Below are positions 5,873 through 8,859 of a stretch of 8,859 nucleotides of DNA, one piece after another. The notes under the pieces were generated by a model. The model was not told where the DNA came from and made no database searches. It was given only the letters and a program-made list of their open reading frames with translations. Position 1 is the first letter of the stretch. The number at the start of each line of letters is the position of its first letter. This DNA is from Pseudolabrys sp. (GTDB lineage Bacteria; Pseudomonadota; Alphaproteobacteria; Rhizobiales; Xanthobacteraceae), in assembly GCA_029945495.1 (NCBI GenBank), contig JAQSCR010000559.1, positions 1-8,859 on the forward strand. Direction: 5' to 3'. A program made the translations under genes and the position numbers.

Positions 5873-6637
5873 AATCCCGCCATTGACGCTGATCGTCTGT
5901 CCGGTCAGCCGTGAGGCGCCGGGTCCGGCCAGGAAGGCCACCAGCGCCGCGAGATCGTCCGGCACCACGACGCCCAGCGACGCGAGGCGCTCGGCCTTCG
6001 AGAACAAACGCGCCGAGAACGGATCGGCCATCAGTTCGTCGTAGAACGGCGTATCGCGGACGATGCTCGGCGTCAGGCAATTGATCCGGATGTGCGAGCG
6101 CTTGGCCTCGATCGCCAGGCCGCGGCAGAACATCACGATCGCGGCCATGGCCGCGCCAATCGCGACCTCGCCCGGCGTGGCGACCTTGGCGGCGTCGGAG
6201 GCAATGCAAATGATCGAGCCGCGGCCGTCGCGCATCATGTGGCCGAGCACTGCGCGCACAGGCAGCAGGACGCCGGAGGTGATCGACGCGATAATCCCGG
6301 AAATGTTCTCGATGGGAATTTCGTGCATCAAGCGCGGTTTCGGATTGCCGCCGGCGCAACTGACCAACGTGTCGATCCGGCCGAATGCGCCGATGCAGGT
6401 CTCTGCCGCCAGCGTGGCGCCAGCAGGCGTCATGACATCGGCGGCAACAAATCGCACATCGGCGTCCGGCGCCCGTTTGCTGAGCATCTCGCGCGCCTGA
6501 AGGCCGCGCGCCTCGGTACGCCCCGCGATCATTATCCGGCGCGTGCCCGATCGCAGCAGCGCTTCCGCGCACGCCAGGCCGATGCCGGCGGTCCCTCCGG
6601 TTACCAGAGCCACAGTATTCGGCGTTATGTCGTCCAT
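5861..6637 (-). CDS. SDR-family protein lacking the catalytic Tyr and Lys
   Basis: The protein is 258 aa from ATG 6637, which has AGGT 8 nt upstream. An ATG at 6685 would add 16 residues but falls inside the predicted operator, so it is unlikely. It has the Rossmann NAD(P) loop TGGTAGIG (13-20), D67 in AADV, a CAGG turn (94-97, usually NAG), N111 and S147 in ICIASDAAK. The C-terminal segment RLTGQTISVNGGISAA is standard for SDRs. Thirteen residues after S147, where classical SDRs have Tyr, there is I160; four further on, where Lys belongs, there is M164 (segment EVAIGAAMAAIV). The cofactor fold is thus kept while the usual acid/base pair is gone. It could be a non-redox SDR, a binding protein, or use unusual chemistry. 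It converges on the lyase gene with 12 bp of shared coding. Its promoter carries the TetR-type palindrome, linking it to the locus. Confidence 0.85.
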   Translation of the reverse strand: MDDITPNTVALVTGGTAGIGLACAEALLRSGTRRIMIAGRTEARGLQAREMLSKRAPDADVRFVAADVMTPAGATLAAETCIGAFGRIDTLVSCAGGNPKPRLMHEIPIENISGIIASITSGVLLPVRAVLGHMMRDGRGSIICIASDAAKVATPGEVAIGAAMAAIVMFCRGLAIEAKRSHIRINCLTPSIVRDTPFYDELMADPFSARLFSKAERLASLGVVVPDDLAALVAFLAGPGASRLTGQTISVNGGISAA

Positions 6638-6671
6638 TCGGGAGCACCTGCGCGGTATTGTTTCGTCAGTG

Positions 6672-6700
6672 ACCTTATCGAACACTTGTTAGAAATTCAA
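6672..6700 (-). promoter_or_regulatory. Candidate promoter of the SDR gene
   Basis: On the minus strand, TTGAAT (6700-6695; 4 of 6 to the -35 consensus) is followed by 17 nt and TAAGGT (6677-6672; 3 of 6). An alternative -10, GATAAG (6679-6674), has better bases but only 15-nt spacing. The 17-nt spacer is almost exactly the 16-bp operator-like palindrome. The hexamers alone would be weak evidence; the operator position and the 35-nt distance to the SDR start raise the likelihood. Confidence 0.4.
6678..6693. promoter_or_regulatory. Palindromic operator (site 2), near copy of the 833-848 site
   Basis: On the plus strand this reads TCGAAC-ACTT-GTTAGA; on the minus strand, TCTAAC-AAGT-GTTCGA. 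Arm length and 4-nt spacing equal site 1, with one arm base changed. In the better orientation 13 of 16 positions are identical to site 1. It lies 41 nt before the SDR start, inside the candidate promoter. Two such sites, each at a promoter of the same small locus, argue for shared control by the TetR protein encoded at 100-741. Confidence 0.6.
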
Positions 6701-6900
6701 TTTGGAAAGTGTTGGTGAGACGGGAGGACGAAGCGCCCGATCACCGCGAAAACGGGGCCCTTATTCCATGCCGAAACACAATCGACTGCGCGATCGTGTC
6801 AGCCAGGCATAGAACCCACCCCACGAGACACTGGGCGTCCCGCACAACCATCCCGCCGGCCGGATCACCTAGCTTTCGGTAACGACACGGGCTGCGCGCG
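6701..6900. other. Intergenic gap between the transglutaminase 3' end and the SDR promoter; no gene seen
   Basis: I found no convincing ORF, RNA gene or repeat here. Both flanking genes are on the minus strand, so a terminator for the transglutaminase operon would be expected. The only GC-rich self-complementary piece, CCGGCCGG at 6856-6863, has no loop and no T-run, so I do not call a terminator. The base pattern loses the coding periodicity of the neighbours, and the gap is the natural boundary between the two functional blocks. Confidence 0.5.
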
Positions 6901-7779
6901 TCAGCTCACCGGGATGACGTTGACCGAGACGTCGATGTGCTGCCCGCCGGCGGCGACGATGACGCCGTCCATCGGCGCGACGTCGGTGTAGTCGCGGCCG
7001 ATCGCCAGCACGATGTGCTCGTCGGAAGCGATCATGTCGTTGGTTGGGTCGAAGCCGACCCAGCCGATATCGGAGCCGCACCAGACCAGAACCCAGGCGT
7101 GCATCGCATCGGCGCCCTGCAGCCGCGCCGCGCCCGGCGGGCGGTGCGTGCGCAGATAGCCGCTGACATAAGCGGCCGGCAGGCCGATGCCGCGCAGGCC
7201 GGAGATCATGATATGCGCGAAATCCTGGCAGACGCCGCGCCGCAACGCGAACGACATCGGCGGCGTCGTCGTCACCGAGGTGGCGCCGATCTCGTAGACC
7301 ATGTCGGTCTTGATTCGCCGCATCAGTTCGGTGGCGCCTTCGATCATCGAGCGGCCGGGCGGAAAACTCTGCCGCGCATAATCCCGGATCTCCGGATCGA
7401 GCGACACCATCCGGCTGGCGAACAGAAAATGCGCCGGCGCTGCGGGGCCGATGTCGGCGGAGACGAAGACCTGCTCCTGCACCGCTTCCCAGCTGTGATG
7501 CGCCGCGGCGGCCGGCACGGTAAAGGGCTCGATCGCGATGCGCGCCGACACCTTCACCGTCAGCGTGGCGTGTGCTTCCTCGAGCGCGATCCAGGTCAGC
7601 CGGTTGCCGAAGAAATCGCGGCCTTCGCGGCGGCTCACTGGCTCCGGCTCGATCTGCAGCGACGACACCTGCACGCGCTGGCCGGGGCGGTTGATCGGCG
7701 TCTGCCGCAGCACGTGATAGGCGTTCGTCACCGGCGACGCGTAGGTGCATTCGGTGGTCTGGCGGATGTCGTAGATCAC
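6901..7779 (-). CDS. Transglutaminase-like cysteine peptidase (bacterial transglutaminase N-terminal region plus core)
   Basis: The protein is 292 aa, the usual length. Residues 1-80 form the beta-rich bacterial transglutaminase-like N-terminal region (YDIRQTTECTYASPV at the start, RDFFGNRLTWIAL at 54-66). The papain-like core follows, with all three catalytic residues: C184 in RRGVCQDFAHIM, H227 in DAMHAWV, and D244 in GFDPTN. There is no signal peptide or membrane segment, so it should be cytoplasmic. It starts with GTG at 7779, overlapping the stop of the upstream gene as GTGA, so translation is probably coupled. Proteins of this type sit beside alpha-E and circularly permuted ATP-grasp genes in many bacteria, and were predicted (Iyer, Aravind and colleagues, amidoligase survey) to hydrolyse or trim a peptide made by the ATP-grasp partner. 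Whether it acts as protease, amidase or transferase is unknown. An alternative frame reading open over 6869-7837 is a shadow. Confidence 0.92.
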   Translation of the reverse strand: MIYDIRQTTECTYASPVTNAYHVLRQTPINRPGQRVQVSSLQIEPEPVSRREGRDFFGNRLTWIALEEAHATLTVKVSARIAIEPFTVPAAAAHHSWEAVQEQVFVSADIGPAAPAHFLFASRMVSLDPEIRDYARQSFPPGRSMIEGATELMRRIKTDMVYEIGATSVTTTPPMSFALRRGVCQDFAHIMISGLRGIGLPAAYVSGYLRTHRPPGAARLQGADAMHAWVLVWCGSDIGWVGFDPTNDMIASDEHIVLAIGRDYTDVAPMDGVIVAAGGQHIDVSVNVIPVS

Positions 7780-8859
7780 GATAGCGAATCCCAGGCGGTC
7801 TTCGACCGCTCGATATGGGTGAGATAGGTCGAGGCAATGGCCTCCGACAATTTCATCAGATTGTCTTCGGTCTCGACGATCTGCGCATCGGTGATGGTAC
7901 CGGCGTCGGCGGTGCGGAAGCGGGTAGCAATCGACGCCGCCACCTGCTGCACCGGCGTCAGCCGGCCGGCCGGCGTCTGTCCCTTGGGCAAAGCGGCGAG
8001 ATGCGTCTCGATGCGATCGACCTGATAGGCGACCGAACGCGGATTGTTCGGGTCCAGCATAACCAGATCGATCACCGGCGCCTTGGCTGCGATCATCACA
8101 TAGCGCTGCCGGTAGGTGAGCTGGCTATCGGCCAGCTCGAGCAGCACGTCGAGCCCGCCGGCCGGCGCGTGGCCGTCGGCGAAGCAGCGCACGAAGCGGC
8201 AGGTCTGCAGCGCGCGCTCGATGCGGCGGCCGAGTTCGAGAAAGCGCCAGCCGGCCAGCTGCGTCATGTTTTCCTGCGCCAGCCCGGAGAACGACGAGAT
8301 GATGCGCAGCGAGGCTTCGACGCGCTCGACCATAGCGCGCTCGACCGGGCCGGGTGCGAGCGACAGCTCGGTCAGCGCGACGAGATCGTCAATGGCGCGC
8401 CAGGCATCCGGCGAAAAGCGTTCGCGGATGACCGAGGCCGCCGCGCGCGCGGCGTTCACCAGCCGTGGCATCGAACCGTCGAATTCGCTGCCGGTGAGTA
8501 CCGAGCGCGCCACCAGCGCCGGCGTCGCGCCGCCGGTGTCGATCGGCGCGGCGCTCCAGTTCTGCAATAGCTCCGTGATCGCCTCGATGATCGGCGCGGC
8601 GGTGTCGTCGGCATCGGCGACGCGGTTGAGCAGCGCGCGCGTCAATCGCAACGTCGCTTCGGCGCGTTCGACATAGCGGCCGACCCAGAACAGATTGTCG
8701 GCGGCCCGGCTGGGCAACATGCCGGTGGCGCGCTGGATCGTCACCCGTTCCGGCGCCGGCAGCAGCGTGACGGCCGACACCGGACCTTCCGACAGCACCC
8801 AGGCGTCGGCGGTGGCGTCGCCGCCTTGCAGGCTGATGGCGCGCGCGTCCGGGTTATCG
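7776..8859 (-). CDS. Circularly permuted ATP-grasp/alpha-E fusion protein (C-terminal 360 residues; 5' end beyond the right edge)
   Basis: The frame is open to the window edge (first full codon ends at 8858). The first visible residues, DNPDARAISLQGGDATADAW followed by VLSEGPVSAVTLLP, look like the C-terminal strand region of circularly permuted type 2 ATP-grasp proteins. After a short linker comes MLPSRAADNLFWVGRYVERA (from 8720), the hallmark start of the alpha-E (DUF403) domain. That domain runs about 314 residues as an all-helical, Arg/Glu-rich protein with AGWRFLELGRRIERALQTCR midway. No stop separates the two parts, so I read this as a fusion, as I recall for Hyphomicrobiales. A separate alpha-E gene starting at ATG 8720 or GTG 8798 is possible but less likely. 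The ATP-grasp half should form amide or peptide bonds; the alpha-E role is unknown. It precedes the transglutaminase gene with a 4-nt overlap, and both would be cytoplasmic. Confidence 0.8.
   Translation of the reverse strand, partial: DNPDARAISLQGGDATADAWVLSEGPVSAVTLLPAPERVTIQRATGMLPSRAADNLFWVGRYVERAEATLRLTRALLNRVADADDTAAPIIEAITELLQNWSAAPIDTGGATPALVARSVLTGSEFDGSMPRLVNAARAAASVIRERFSPDAWRAIDDLVALTELSLAPGPVERAMVERVEASLRIISSFSGLAQENMTQLAGWRFLELGRRIERALQTCRFVRCFADGHAPAGGLDVLLELADSQLTYRQRYVMIAAKAPVIDLVMLDPNNPRSVAYQVDRIETHLAALPKGQTPAGRLTPVQQVAASIATRFRTADAGTITDAQIVETEDNLMKLSEAIASTYLTHIERSKTAWDSLS

Noticed and set aside
5748..6647. 299-aa minus-strand frame overlapping the SDR gene in another frame
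   Set aside because: Composition is dominated by Arg/Gly/Ala, as expected for a +1/-1 shadow; the SDR frame carries the Rossmann motifs.
6638..6685. Upstream ATG at 6685 as the SDR start (16 extra residues)
   Set aside because: The extra residues do not look like an SDR N-terminus, the ATG falls inside the operator-like palindrome, and ATG 6637 has a well-spaced AGGT.
6856..6863. CCGGCCGG as a terminator stem after the transglutaminase gene
   Set aside because: It is a simple palindrome without a loop or U-tract and could not form a standard hairpin.
6937..7827. 296-aa plus-strand frame over the transglutaminase gene, and the 251-aa plus-strand frame at 7815-8570
   Set aside because: Both are antisense shadows rich in Arg, His and Gly, opposite genes with intact catalytic or hallmark motifs.

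Overview
The window looks like chromosomal DNA of a high-GC alphaproteobacterium, probably Hyphomicrobiales (Bradyrhizobium/Pseudolabrys-like). I base this on the strong G/C third-position bias, the protein family variants, and what looks like a fused ATP-grasp/alpha-E protein. I see no phage, insertion sequence, tRNA, rRNA or CRISPR. Two unrelated blocks lie side by side.

Block 1 (1-6700) is a compact acyl-CoA catabolic locus built around a divergent promoter. On the minus strand, a TetR-family repressor (100-741) is followed after 15 nt by the first codons of a CaiB/AMACR-type family III CoA-transferase or racemase, which runs off the left edge. On the plus strand, four genes are almost fused end to end: a carboxyltransferase (beta) subunit and a biotin carboxylase/BCCP (alpha) subunit of a 3-methylcrotonyl/geranyl-CoA-type acyl-CoA carboxylase, a MaoC-type hydratase, and a CitE-like beta-hydroxyacyl-CoA lyase. 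A minus-strand SDR gene (5861-6637) meets the operon tail to tail with a 12-bp overlap. As I recall it, the carboxylase-MaoC-CitE set matches the accD1-accA1-(fadE19)-Rv2499c-Rv2498c leucine/itaconate locus of Mycobacterium tuberculosis. The inferred chemistry is: carboxylate a beta-methyl enoyl-CoA, hydrate the glutaconyl-type product, then cleave the 3-hydroxy-dicarboxyl-CoA to acetyl-CoA plus a 3-keto product.

The most informative non-coding signal is a 16-bp palindrome, TCTAAC-N4-GTTAGA, at 833-848 in the divergent promoter. It recurs with one arm mismatch at 6678-6693, exactly filling the -35/-10 spacer of a candidate SDR promoter. This ties the SDR gene to the regulon of the same TetR protein. 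Three proteins depart from family consensus: the SDR lacks the catalytic Tyr and Lys, the carboxyltransferase lacks the usual MGGEQAA segment, and the MaoC protein has Asn where the catalytic Asp usually sits.

Block 2 (6901-8859) is a minus-strand pair: the C-terminal part of a circularly permuted ATP-grasp protein fused to an alpha-E domain, and a transglutaminase-like cysteine peptidase overlapping it by GTGA. It belongs to a widespread, poorly understood predicted peptide-ligase/peptidase system and has no evident link to block 1. The two blocks are separated by about 200 bp in which I see no gene.
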